In this document: piece by piece, positions 1-6,501 of the stretch
Layout of the letters: the number at the start of each line of letters is the position of its first letter
How positions within the stretch are numbered: the first letter of the stretch is position 1
Assembly (NCBI GenBank): GCA_946610835.1
Contig: CAMOCU010000036.1
Span: forward strand, 1-7,891
Direction: 5' to 3'
DNA from: an uncultured Clostridia bacterium
GTDB lineage: Bacteria > Bacillota > Clostridia > Oscillospirales > Acutalibacteraceae
DNA length: 7,891 nt
Translations under genes and position numbers: made by a program
The notes under the pieces: model-generated
The model's database searches: none
Told to the model about the DNA's origin: nothing
Seen by the model: the letters and a program-made list of their open reading frames with translations, nothing else

Positions 1-1737
1 GAGGTAAAACGCCTTGTACCCCTGCGCGCGCAGTTCGTCGAGCGTGACGTCCTTCCCGACCTCCACGCCGCAGCGAATCTCAACGCCCATCTGCCGGATC
101 ACATCAATCTCAGCGTCAATGACTTCTTTTTCTAATTTATAATTCGGGATCCCGTAACGCAGCATGCCGCCCGGCTCGCTGTTCTTTTCGAACACCGTCA
201 CATTCAAATACCCTTTTTCGGCCAGATAAAATGCACAGGAAAGTCCTGCAGGACCGGCGCCGATGATGGCAACCTTTTCTGTAAATCCGGGTTCTCTGTC
301 GAAAACACCGTCTACGGTGATTTTGGGGATGACCTTTTTCGGGATCACGCGCGAAGCATTGTCCATGTCGCGGTGTGCAAGAAACTTTTTAACATCGTCA
401 ATGGCGATGGCTTCGTCAACCGTACCTCTTGTACACGCTTCCTCGCAGCGTTTGTTGCACACATGGCCGCACACAGCCGGGAACGGGTTCTCTTTTTTGA
501 TCAGCGCAAGCGCATCCTCATATCTGCCCTGCGCCGCCATTTTCAGATAGCCCTGAATGGCAATATGTGCAGGACATGCCGTTTTACACGGCGCAGTGCC
601 GGTTTTGTGCGTGTTGATGCGGTTTTTGTCCCTGTAATCCTCTTCCCATTTATCCGGCCCCCATTTGGCCGCATCGGGAAGCTCCTGCTTGGGATATTGA
701 ATCTCGCCCTGCTTGGTGCAAAGCTTCTGTCCGAGTTTGAGCGCGCCGGCAGGACAGTGTTCCACGCACCGTCCGCATGCGACACAGTTCTCCGTGCGCA
801 CGTTCGCAACATAAGCCGAACGGGACATGTTGGGCGTGTTGAACAGCTGCGATGTACGCAACGCATAACAAACGTTGACATTACAGTTGCAGATGGCAAA
901 GATTTTGTCCTCGCCGTCAATGTTGGTGATCTGATGGACGAAGCCGTTTTCCTCACCCTGGCGGAAAATCTCGAGCGCCTGTTCCTTGGTGATGTAATGG
1001 CCGCCCTTTTTGGTTTCGACAACATAATCGGCCATGTCGCCCACCGCGACACACCAGCCCTCCGGATCATCGGCGCAGCCTTCGTCGTATGTTTTGCGCG
1101 AATAGCGGCAGGAACACGGGGATGCGGCATACTTGCCGTCGTACTTATCCAGCCAATAGGAAATCTTTTCGATTCCGATTGCTTCGTTTTCCATCTCGAT
1201 CGCTTTTTCGACCGGGATGACGTGCATGCCGATGCCGCCGCCGCCTGGCGGCACCATGGGCGTGACTTTTTCGAGCGGCAGACGCGTCATGCGCTCAAAG
1301 AATCGGCCAAGTTCCGGATGCGCCTGCAGCAGCTCGTAGTTCATGTTGGAAAACTCGCCGCTGCCCGGCACGAACATCGGTACAAGATACTGCTTTTCGT
1401 GCTTGTCATTCTCCCAGTTGTATTCGATCAGACCGACTTCGGCCATCTGATTCAGCAGCTGCTGCAGATGATCGCGATCCGCCGCGCCGGTCAGTTTGGC
1501 AATCTCGTCGAATGTGCGTGGCTTGCGGCGTCCCATTTTCAGCGCGATTTCGGCCATCTCATCGGTAGCAATGGTGGCCAGCGCCCAATACTCCGGGTCG
1601 GCCTTGGTCAATTTCTGCAGTCCGAGAGAGATCGGGATACGGTCGGTAATCATTTTGCCGAGCTTGACAATCGGTTCGCGCATGGGTTCGTCATTTTTCA
1701 TGGATTCGGGCACGAAACCCGCCAGTTTGTCCGCCAT
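1..1737 (-). CDS. Multi-cluster Fe-S / FAD-dependent oxidoreductase, GltD-like (3' end outside window)
   Basis: The first 579 residues are visible and the frame is still open at position 1. Residues 50-110 resemble a winged helix (TFDEIAKLTG, then a helix ending VGLIEY). Cysteines follow in groups: C208/C210 (CSCR), C221, C229; then C283/C285/C290 (CNCNVNVC); then a classic 4Fe-4S motif C318-C321-C324-C328-P. A GltD/dihydropyrimidine-dehydrogenase-type helical Fe-S domain spans about 380-450 (C384, C388, C423, C427, C431, C435). An FAD Rossmann fold follows, with GAGPAG at 493-498, an acidic residue at E517 and GGMLRYGIP at 523-531. In known relatives such a module passes electrons between NAD(P)H, FAD and Fe-S clusters; the partner here is unknown. 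The ATG has AAGGAGT (1744-1750) in front. That site overlaps the hypB stop codon, and the gap between the genes is 4 nt, so co-transcription and probably coupled translation are expected. The role next to hypB is inferred only. Confidence 0.93.
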   Translation of the reverse strand, partial: MADKLAGFVPESMKNDEPMREPIVKLGKMITDRIPISLGLQKLTKADPEYWALATIATDEMAEIALKMGRRKPRTFDEIAKLTGAADRDHLQQLLNQMAEVGLIEYNWENDKHEKQYLVPMFVPGSGEFSNMNYELLQAHPELGRFFERMTRLPLEKVTPMVPPGGGGIGMHVIPVEKAIEMENEAIGIEKISYWLDKYDGKYAASPCSCRYSRKTYDEGCADDPEGWCVAVGDMADYVVETKKGGHYITKEQALEIFRQGEENGFVHQITNIDGEDKIFAICNCNVNVCYALRTSQLFNTPNMSRSAYVANVRTENCVACGRCVEHCPAGALKLGQKLCTKQGEIQYPKQELPDAAKWGPDKWEEDYRDKNRINTHKTGTAPCKTACPAHIAIQGYLKMAAQGRYEDALALIKKENPFPAVCGHVCNKRCEEACTRGTVDEAIAIDDVKKFLAHRDMDNASRVIPKKVIPKITVDGVFDREPGFTEKVAIIGAGPAGLSCAFYLAEKGYLNVTVFEKNSEPGGMLRYGIPNYKLEKEVIDAEIDVIRQMGVEIRCGVEVGKDVTLDELRAQGYKAFYL

Positions 1738-1741
1738 ACGT

Positions 1742-2419
1742 TTACTCCTTTCCTTCGATCCAGGCGGCGGCTGTATCGTTCAGCCACTGCGCCCAGCGTT
1801 CTATGCCTTCGCCTGTTTTGGCACAGATGGGAATCACCTGCGCGTTCGGGTTGCGCATATGTATGTTTTTGATACAGCGCTGCATGTCAAAATCGAAATA
1901 AGGCATAACATCGATCTTGTTGATCAGCACCACATCGCACACAGAAAACATCAACGGATACTTCAGCGGCTTGTCGTCACCTTCGGGGACGGAGAGAATC
2001 ATCGCATTTTTGGACGCTCCGGTGTCAAACTCCGCCGGGCAGACAAGATTGCCGACATTTTCAAGAATTGCGAGATTAACATCGGAAGTGTCCAGACCCT
2101 CCAGACCCTGCCGCGTCATTCCGGCATCCAGGTGACACATCCCGCCCGTGTGCAGCTGGATGGCCTTGGCGCCTGTTTCTGCAATGGCTTTGGCGTCCAC
2201 ATCGGAGTCAATATCCGCCTCCATCACGCCGATCCGCCACCGGTCACCCAACGCCTCAATCGTCCTGCGTAAGGTTGTTGTTTTGCCGGAACCGGGCGAA
2301 GACATCAGATTGAGCAAAAAAACGCCCCGCTCCCGAAGTTCCTGCCGAAGAAGCTGTGCCTGCTTGTCATTGGCAGCGAATACGCTTTGCTTAATTTCGA
2401 GTACACGCACGTTCTCCAA
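1742..2419 (-). CDS. hypB: HypB-family nickel-incorporation GTPase
   Basis: This 225-residue protein belongs to the SIMIBI-class GTPases that use GTP hydrolysis to deliver nickel during maturation of [NiFe] hydrogenase, usually together with HypA, in the cytoplasm. Visible motifs are the P-loop SSPGSGKTT (40-48), the acidic stretch EADIDSDVDA (67-76), the metal-site pair C95-H96 in GGMCHLD, the third likely metal ligand C127 in NLVCPAEFD, and the guanine-specificity motif NKID (167-170). The N-terminal Cys-rich nickel site and the His-rich stretch found in some HypB proteins are absent, so this is the short form. The start is TTG: AAGGAGGG (2425-2432) sits at ideal spacing, and no ATG is available near the N-terminus. 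A consensus promoter lies just upstream. It is the first gene of an operon with the Fe-S flavoprotein. No hypA, C, D, E or F and no hydrogenase is in the window, so the nickel client is unknown and could be another Ni enzyme such as a CO dehydrogenase. Confidence 0.95.
   Translation of the reverse strand: MENVRVLEIKQSVFAANDKQAQLLRQELRERGVFLLNLMSSPGSGKTTTLRRTIEALGDRWRIGVMEADIDSDVDAKAIAETGAKAIQLHTGGMCHLDAGMTRQGLEGLDTSDVNLAILENVGNLVCPAEFDTGASKNAMILSVPEGDDKPLKYPLMFSVCDVVLINKIDVMPYFDFDMQRCIKNIHMRNPNAQVIPICAKTGEGIERWAQWLNDTAAAWIEGKE
1744..1750 (-). promoter_or_regulatory. Ribosome binding site of the Fe-S flavoprotein, overlapping the hypB stop
   Basis: The minus strand reads AAGGAGT six bases before the ATG at 1737. 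Part of it lies inside the hypB stop codon (1742-1744) and the codons before it. Ribosomes finishing hypB therefore pass over this site, which favours coupled translation. Confidence 0.75.
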
Positions 2420-2424
2420 GCTAA

Positions 2425-2432
2425 CCCTCCTT
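2425..2432 (-). promoter_or_regulatory. Ribosome binding site that fixes the TTG start of hypB
   Basis: The minus strand reads AAGGAGGG, then TTAGC, then TTG at 2419-2417. The near-perfect Shine-Dalgarno sequence and its spacing are the reason for choosing TTG rather than a later codon. Confidence 0.85.
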
Positions 2433-2451
2433 ATATCTTTACTTTGACTTT

Positions 2452-2480
2452 ACTTTACCATGACTTTCGTAAATTGTCAA
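2452..2480 (-). promoter_or_regulatory. Sigma-A-type promoter of the hypB operon
   Basis: The minus strand has a perfect TTGACA (2480-2475), a 17-bp spacer and TAAAGT (2457-2452; four of six to TATAAT). Transcription should begin near 2445, giving a leader of about 25 nt. Downstream of the -10 the sequence repeats AAAG-type pentamers (2437-2457). Confidence 0.75.
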
Positions 2481-2498
2481 TATGAAAAAATGCTGCAC

Positions 2499-2526
2499 AA
2501 AAAAACTGCCGCAAGCGTTGCGGCAG
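2499..2526 (-). terminator. Intrinsic terminator of the glucosyltransferase gene
   Basis: The minus strand has a 9-bp GC-rich stem (CTGCCGCAA pairing with TTGCGGCAG), a 3-nt loop and a run of seven T (2505-2499). It lies 14 bases after the TAA stop at 2541-2543. It separates the membrane glucosyltransferase from the hypB operon, which then has its own promoter. Confidence 0.92.
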
Positions 2527-2540
2527 CAGATGCGTTCAGA

Positions 2541-4175
2541 TTATTGTTTTTTCGGCGTTTCATCACTGAATTTAACGACAAGCGCATCCCCGATCCGGCG
2601 CACGGAATCCCGCGCCGGCCAGTTATTCATTGTGCGCACGGCGTCAGATACAATGAGCTGTGCGCGAGCCGCGTCCTCCATACGGGAAAAACGGCTGTTC
2701 ATGTGTCCGTGGCGGGACGTTTCGCTTGGGACAAAATTGGGCGTTTCGTCCGGATGATCCGTGTAGTATTTCAAACTGAACTCCAGAACATTGCCAAGGA
2801 ACAGCGCGGTATTCTCCTCGTCGCGCAGCAGCGTGTTGAGCTGATGATAATAGTAATACCCCATGCTGCCCTTGTCGATATAATTCGGGCTGGTCGCGTT
2901 CGCCTCCCGCCCGACAATAACAAGGTATTTTGCCGCACCGTCGTCCGCCTCGTGCAGACGCATAACCATCTCTGCAGCCGCGGCATAACTCTTGTCCCAC
3001 ATGCGGTCGAAGTAGAAATAGTGAATGTTCGCCGACAAGCTGTTGCTCAGAATCATGACCGCAAGCAACGCGCCCATGGCGTTTTTCCAACGCAGACGTG
3101 TGAACTGTTCAAACAGCACCGCCGCAAGAATATACAGCACGCAAAAGCTGTGCTTCATCCGAAAGCCCATGTACGTCATATCGCTTGTGGCAAACAGCCA
3201 CATAAATGCCGCAAACGGGATCGCAGCAGCCGCCGCAAAAAGCAGCGCGAGCTGTGACTTTTTGCTGTACAGCCCGCTTTGACGGATGCTGTACAGCAAA
3301 ATGCCGGCAAAAAACAATAAAAAGATAACGTGCAGCACCGCCCAGAAAGGCACAGCCTTTCCGCGGCCGGGTACGAAGCTCAAAAAATAGAACCCCGTTT
3401 CCAACACAACCTGTTTGATTTTTTCCGGCAGGCCGGAAATCTGCAGTGTCCCGAGTCGGTCAATGCCCTGATAATTGGTCGGCTCCACATGCTGCAAAAG
3501 CATACACAACTTCCACACGCCGAAATCTGCCGCCAGACTCACGCCATACAGCCCCGCCTGTTTGGCGATCCAGCGCAGCTGCGTTTTGGTATCGTATCGC
3601 ATCTCCAAAAGCGTGCGAATAAAATAAGCGATTGCAAGCACAAGCGCAAAGCTGACATATGACTGATATATTCCGCAGCAAAGAATCAAACAAACCGCTC
3701 CGCAGATCCAGCGGGAGATGCGGTGTTCCGGGATCTGTGTACAATAGACAGCAACAGACGCGAGAAGCAGCGCAAGCATGTAGCCATCCGCTGTGTATTG
3801 ATAAAAGAAAACCTCTGTCACAGCCGGAAAAGACGCCATAAAAAAACCTGTCAGTGCAACAAGAACCGGATTTTGAATCCGGAAAATTTCCACAATCAGA
3901 ATAGTGGCAAGAGCGATCCACACAAGCGACAGAATTCCCGTGACCCATGGCAGATCAAAGAAACTGCTTGGCGCGCAGGCAATTTCCAGAAACCAGCGTC
4001 CGGACGCCAGAACGTTCTGACGGGAATAGAAGTTCTGCAGGCTGTCCAGATTCGGCAGCGTGTTGGTAAATTTGAACAAATGCACGCATAAGCCAAACAG
4101 AAAAGCAGATAAAAAAGCCGTTTTTCGCGTAGCGGATACTCGTTTCCGAAAAAAACCAATTACGTTGCTGCCCAT
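2541..4175 (-). CDS. GtrII-type integral membrane glucosyltransferase
   Basis: This 544-residue polytopic membrane protein shows the start of the GtrII glucosyltransferase family (Glucos_trans_II). There is an acidic residue D44 after the first membrane segment, then NVLASGRWF (54-62), FFDLPWV (72-78) and YTADGYML (127-134). About 11 hydrophobic segments lie between residues 18 and 382, including 77-97, 102-124, 129-146, 204-226, 277-296, 308-329 and 366-382. A soluble tail of about 160 residues follows. Family members of known role (phage serotype conversion) move glucose from a polyprenyl-phosphate carrier to surface polysaccharide on the outer face of the membrane; acceptor and sugar here are unknown. 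The ATG at 4175 has AAGGAGGAT (4181-4189) in front and an in-frame TGA 18 nt upstream. No flippase (GtrA) or polyprenyl-phosphate glucosyltransferase (GtrB) is in the window. It is a single-gene unit between two terminators. Confidence 0.87.
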   Translation of the reverse strand: MGSNVIGFFRKRVSATRKTAFLSAFLFGLCVHLFKFTNTLPNLDSLQNFYSRQNVLASGRWFLEIACAPSSFFDLPWVTGILSLVWIALATILIVEIFRIQNPVLVALTGFFMASFPAVTEVFFYQYTADGYMLALLLASVAVYCTQIPEHRISRWICGAVCLILCCGIYQSYVSFALVLAIAYFIRTLLEMRYDTKTQLRWIAKQAGLYGVSLAADFGVWKLCMLLQHVEPTNYQGIDRLGTLQISGLPEKIKQVVLETGFYFLSFVPGRGKAVPFWAVLHVIFLLFFAGILLYSIRQSGLYSKKSQLALLFAAAAAIPFAAFMWLFATSDMTYMGFRMKHSFCVLYILAAVLFEQFTRLRWKNAMGALLAVMILSNSLSANIHYFYFDRMWDKSYAAAAEMVMRLHEADDGAAKYLVIVGREANATSPNYIDKGSMGYYYYHQLNTLLRDEENTALFLGNVLEFSLKYYTDHPDETPNFVPSETSRHGHMNSRFSRMEDAARAQLIVSDAVRTMNNWPARDSVRRIGDALVVKFSDETPKKQ

Positions 4176-4255
4176 GTATGATCCTCCTTGTCAATAAACG
4201 GTTCTTCATCCAGGAACAACCGCTCTGAATCCGGCAAAAATCCTGACGAATCCAT
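4160..4255 (-). CDS. Possible 31-residue leader ORF overlapping the glucosyltransferase start
   Basis: An ATG at 4255-4253 opens a 31-codon frame whose stop lies 16 bases inside the glucosyltransferase gene, in another frame. The peptide is acidic (DEEPFIDKED in its middle) and ends HTWAAT. A weak AGGG precedes the ATG by about six bases. The frame spans the glucosyltransferase ribosome binding site, so translating it could affect initiation there. No homology is recognised, and a chance frame is more likely than not. Confidence 0.2.
   Translation of the reverse strand: MDSSGFLPDSERLFLDEEPFIDKEDHTWAAT
4181..4189 (-). promoter_or_regulatory. Ribosome binding site of the glucosyltransferase
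   Basis: The minus strand reads AAGGAGGAT, then CATAC, then ATG. Match and spacing are near ideal and fix the start at 4175. I see no convincing promoter between here and the terminator at 4299; TAATAT (4259-4254) lacks a -35 at proper distance. Confidence 0.85.
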
Positions 4256-4298
4256 ATTAGCCCTGCCGAACGCTGCCGCTGACAATGTCCGTATAGGG

Positions 4299-4328
4299 AA
4301 AACGGCTGCCGAGTTGCCTCGGCAGCCG
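4299..4328 (-). terminator. Intrinsic terminator of the SLH-like protein gene
   Basis: The minus strand has a perfect 11-bp stem (CGGCTGCCGAG pairing with CTCGGCAGCCG), a 4-nt GCAA loop and TTTT (4302-4299). It starts about 18 bases after the TAA at 4347-4349. The stem is very stable and the U-run short. It separates this gene from the glucosyltransferase. Confidence 0.88.
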
Positions 4329-4346
4329 CCAGTAAACAATGGTTTC

Positions 4347-6098
4347 TTACGCAGCGTAGGTGCAATGATCCACGATGCCGCTGTTTTCGATGTGCAGCTG
4401 AGCGATCGTGCTGTTGCCCACTTCTCTGTCGAAGAAGGTCCAGGTCTTGGACAGACCGATCTTGCTGATGATGCTGTTCTCACCGACGGAAACGCTCAGG
4501 ATACCGTACAGTTTGACGTCAGCACAGAATCTCAGGTCTGCCAAATCATCCAGTCCTGCGGAAGCCTCAATCGCGACATCCAGCGGAACCTCGGAAGTGA
4601 CAGCAGCTCTTGTCTTGACGTTGAAGACCTTGGTCAGGACATAAGCGCCGATACCGCCGTTGAATTCCACGTCGACGATCTTGAACTTCAGGAAGGTGAG
4701 GCTCAGGTCGAGACCAAGAACAGCGCGGAAGTCACCGGAGATGTTGTACTGTCTGTCATAGACGGTAGAAGCATGGATAACTCTGCCCTTGTTGTTGATG
4801 ATCTCATAGCCCTTGGTCTCGTTGGAGGTGACGATGATCTCGATTCTGCCGTTTGCGGACAGAGTCAGAGAAACGTTCATTTCAACGGTCAGGGGCGTGC
4901 TGCCGATCGGGATATCAAAGGTAAAGATGTTGACCTTGATGCCGCCGCCCTTCTTCAGGGACAGGTTGCTCAGGTTGTTCTTGACCTTATCCAGGAAGGA
5001 GGAGCCTTCGTTGGTGAAGGAGCCGCCCTCGGGAACGACGGAAGCAGCATAGGAGCCTTCCAGAACGGTGGTCTCAACGAGATCATAGTTCATCTTCAGA
5101 TAAGCTTCCTTGATGTCCATCTTCGCCAGATTGGCATTGTACTTGGCATCGAACTTGATGTTGCTCAGGGAGTAGTCCTTTTCCACTCTGACGCCGTCCA
5201 CCACGTTGCCTGCAACGCTCAGATCCACGCGGCCGCCGGAATATGCTGCCTTGATCTTGAAGCCCTTAACGCTGAAGGAGACCTTCGGGTTCTTCAGGAA
5301 CTTAGCAATTTCATCCTTGCCCTTGTCGATCAGTTCGCCGGCCTTATCTTTGATAAAGCCCTGGCCTTCGATGGCAAGATCGTCTTCCGCCTCAATGACG
5401 TTGCCTTCGTTGTCGTAAGCAACAGCCTTGTCGAGGTCAGCATCCACGGAGCCCTCAAAGTCGATCGCCTTAACAGCGTCTTCCAGAGCGACTTCCTTTG
5501 CGTCGACGATTGCAACACCGTCCGCAACTTCAACAGCAGCGACCTCGTAAGCACTGTCAGCGATGAACTTATCGCCAACAGCCAGATCGAAGTCAGAAGC
5601 CGCGAAGACGAGCTTGTCGCCGTCCACAGCGTAATCCACGCCGGTCAGGTCGACAACGTCCGCCTGCGGAACGATATCGGACTGCGGAACAGCAGAAATA
5701 GCCTGATTGTTGCTCGCTTCGACAGCCTTGTTCAGGGCAGCGATCGCGTCAACAAGCTTCGCCTTTCTGCGGTTTGCGGAGATGCCGAGATCGACATCCA
5801 CGCTGGAAGCGTTGTTGATCGTGTTGACCACAAACGCGTTGGTGGCGTAAGCATCCACGTCGATTTTGTCATCGGCCGTGATTACGCCGTAGCCGTACGC
5901 AGCTTTGACCACGTCAGCATACTTCGCGGGGATCTCCGCGTAAGGAAGCTCGACGTCGGACTGCGCGATTCCGAATTCCTCAACGACAATTGAAAGCCAG
6001 TCGCCCTGAGTGACGCCATCCTTAACAGGAACGACGATGCCCAGTGCGCTCAGCACTGCCATGAGGACAGACAGAATCAGTGAGACGATTCTTTTCAT
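4347..6098 (-). CDS. Secreted protein with SLH-like N-terminus and unrecognised beta-rich region
   Basis: This 583-residue protein opens MKRIVSLILSVLMAVLSALG, a signal peptide with a hydrophobic core at about 4-24 and no obvious AxA cleavage site. Residues 28-98 resemble the end of one S-layer homology (SLH) repeat and one full repeat: GVTQGDWLSIVVEEFG, then YADVVKAAYGYGVIT and a final ATNAFVVNTINNA. The wall-binding TRAE motif is degenerate. Residues 147-215 form a small beta-rich acidic unit (LTGVDYAVDGDKLVF, LAVGDKFIA). The remaining 270-583 alternates polar and hydrophobic residues as a beta-sandwich or beta-barrel-like repeat would; I do not recognise it. There are only two cysteines (C525, C579). 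ATG 6098 is chosen over an upstream in-frame GTG (6125) because TAGGAGGA (6105-6112) sits correctly before it. Codons TTA, CTA and TCA are absent over about 545 codons, which with the strong promoter suggests high expression. Role: a cell-surface or secreted structural or binding protein, by inference. Confidence 0.88.
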   Translation of the reverse strand: MKRIVSLILSVLMAVLSALGIVVPVKDGVTQGDWLSIVVEEFGIAQSDVELPYAEIPAKYADVVKAAYGYGVITADDKIDVDAYATNAFVVNTINNASSVDVDLGISANRRKAKLVDAIAALNKAVEASNNQAISAVPQSDIVPQADVVDLTGVDYAVDGDKLVFAASDFDLAVGDKFIADSAYEVAAVEVADGVAIVDAKEVALEDAVKAIDFEGSVDADLDKAVAYDNEGNVIEAEDDLAIEGQGFIKDKAGELIDKGKDEIAKFLKNPKVSFSVKGFKIKAAYSGGRVDLSVAGNVVDGVRVEKDYSLSNIKFDAKYNANLAKMDIKEAYLKMNYDLVETTVLEGSYAASVVPEGGSFTNEGSSFLDKVKNNLSNLSLKKGGGIKVNIFTFDIPIGSTPLTVEMNVSLTLSANGRIEIIVTSNETKGYEIINNKGRVIHASTVYDRQYNISGDFRAVLGLDLSLTFLKFKIVDVEFNGGIGAYVLTKVFNVKTRAAVTSEVPLDVAIEASAGLDDLADLRFCADVKLYGILSVSVGENSIISKIGLSKTWTFFDREVGNSTIAQLHIENSGIVDHCTYAA

Positions 6099-6208
6099 GT
6101 TCTTTCCTCCTAACATTTTTTGCACCGGTGACCGCGTTAAAAATCATCGATGCTGCCTGGTTTGTCCGCGATTCAGGGCACAATGCCCCTACTCACCGAC
6201 TATTTAGC
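6099..6208 (-). promoter_or_regulatory. Long leader of the SLH-like gene with a small hairpin
   Basis: If transcription starts about 7 nt after the -10, the leader is near 110 nt. It carries a short hairpin GGGCA-TTG-TGCCC (6188-6176) and two 8-bp palindromes, CATCGATG (6145-6152) and CACCGGTG (6123-6130). I recognise no riboswitch or T-box. The leader may stabilise or regulate the mRNA. Confidence 0.45.
6105..6112 (-). promoter_or_regulatory. Ribosome binding site that fixes the start of the SLH-like protein
   Basis: The minus strand reads TAGGAGGA with the ATG at 6098 seven bases beyond GGAGG. The longer frame starting at GTG 6125 would place this site inside the coding region, so it is rejected. 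Confidence 0.88.
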
Positions 6209-6214
6209 AGTATC

Positions 6215-6243
6215 ATTATAGCATGCGATGCGGGGATTTTCAA
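6215..6243 (-). promoter_or_regulatory. Strong sigma-A promoter of the SLH-like protein gene
   Basis: The minus strand has TTGAAA (6243-6238; five of six), a 17-bp spacer and a perfect TATAAT (6220-6215). This is the best promoter between galU and the secreted protein gene and points the right way. Confidence 0.82.
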
Positions 6244-6260
6244 GCATTTTCCAACTTTTT

Positions 6261-6305
6261 TCCGGCGTTCAACGGTATAAAAATGAACAAAGTTTGAACA
6301 CCGGA
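6261..6305 (-). promoter_or_regulatory. Candidate operator: imperfect inverted repeat with an 11-bp-spaced direct repeat
   Basis: The arms CCGGCGTTCAA (6262-6272) and TTGAACACCGG (6294-6304) are complementary at 10 of 11 positions, and the odd pair is a G-U wobble in a minus-strand transcript; an outer T-A pair adds one more. Within the element the minus strand also repeats TGTTCA (6300-6295 and 6289-6284) exactly 11 bp apart, one helical turn. It lies about 20-60 bp upstream of the -35, a usual place for an activator site. The regulator is unknown. Confidence 0.4.
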
Positions 6306-6367
6306 TTTGTATATTTTGACGTATTTTCTTTTTTGCTTTTTCTATTTAGCAATATTCTTCGTTGAGT

Positions 6368-6397
6368 TGCACAAACAAAAATGTGTTTTTTTGTGCA
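6368..6397. repeat. AT-rich inverted repeat
   Basis: TGCACAAA (6368-6375) and TTTGTGCA (6390-6397) are perfect inverted copies. Inner A and T runs can extend the stem across a two-base bulge to a TGTG loop. It lies between the galU terminator and the next promoter. It could be a binding site or a second weak terminator. Confidence 0.4.
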
Positions 6398-6442
6398 TTT
6401 CTACAAAATTCTCTGTAATACAGTATATGCCTCTGCATACGC

Positions 6443-6472
6443 AAAGAGTGCGGGTCTCCCCACACTCTTTTT
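6443..6472 (-). terminator. Probable terminator of galU
   Basis: In the minus-strand transcript AAAGAGUGUGGG pairs with CCCGCACUCUUU over 12 positions, including one G-U wobble, around a GAGA loop. It begins about 30 bases after the galU stop. The wobble exists only in the minus-strand RNA (C-A mismatch on the other strand), which supports this direction. The U-run is only three bases, so efficiency is uncertain. Confidence 0.65.
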
Positions 6473-6501
6473 CAATCTTGTTTCGGCTGCACAATCCCGG
6501 A

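Noticed and set aside
373..1872. A 499-codon plus-strand frame opposite the Fe-S flavoprotein
   Set aside because: It is also in register with the minus-strand codons, and its translation shows no known domain. The minus frame has clear Fe-S and FAD motifs.
4190..4195. Perfect TTGACA on the minus strand in front of the glucosyltransferase
   Set aside because: It adjoins the ribosome binding site; a -10 at proper distance would lie inside the coding region, so it cannot serve this start.
4188..5993. A 601-codon open frame on the plus strand opposite the secreted protein gene
   Set aside because: It is in exact codon register with the minus-strand gene and exists because that gene avoids TTA, CTA and TCA. 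The minus frame has a signal peptide, ribosome site, promoter and terminator; the plus frame has none.
6099..6125. Upstream GTG start giving a 592-residue secreted protein
   Set aside because: The AGGAGG ribosome site would fall inside the coding region, and the ATG at 6098 begins a typical signal peptide.
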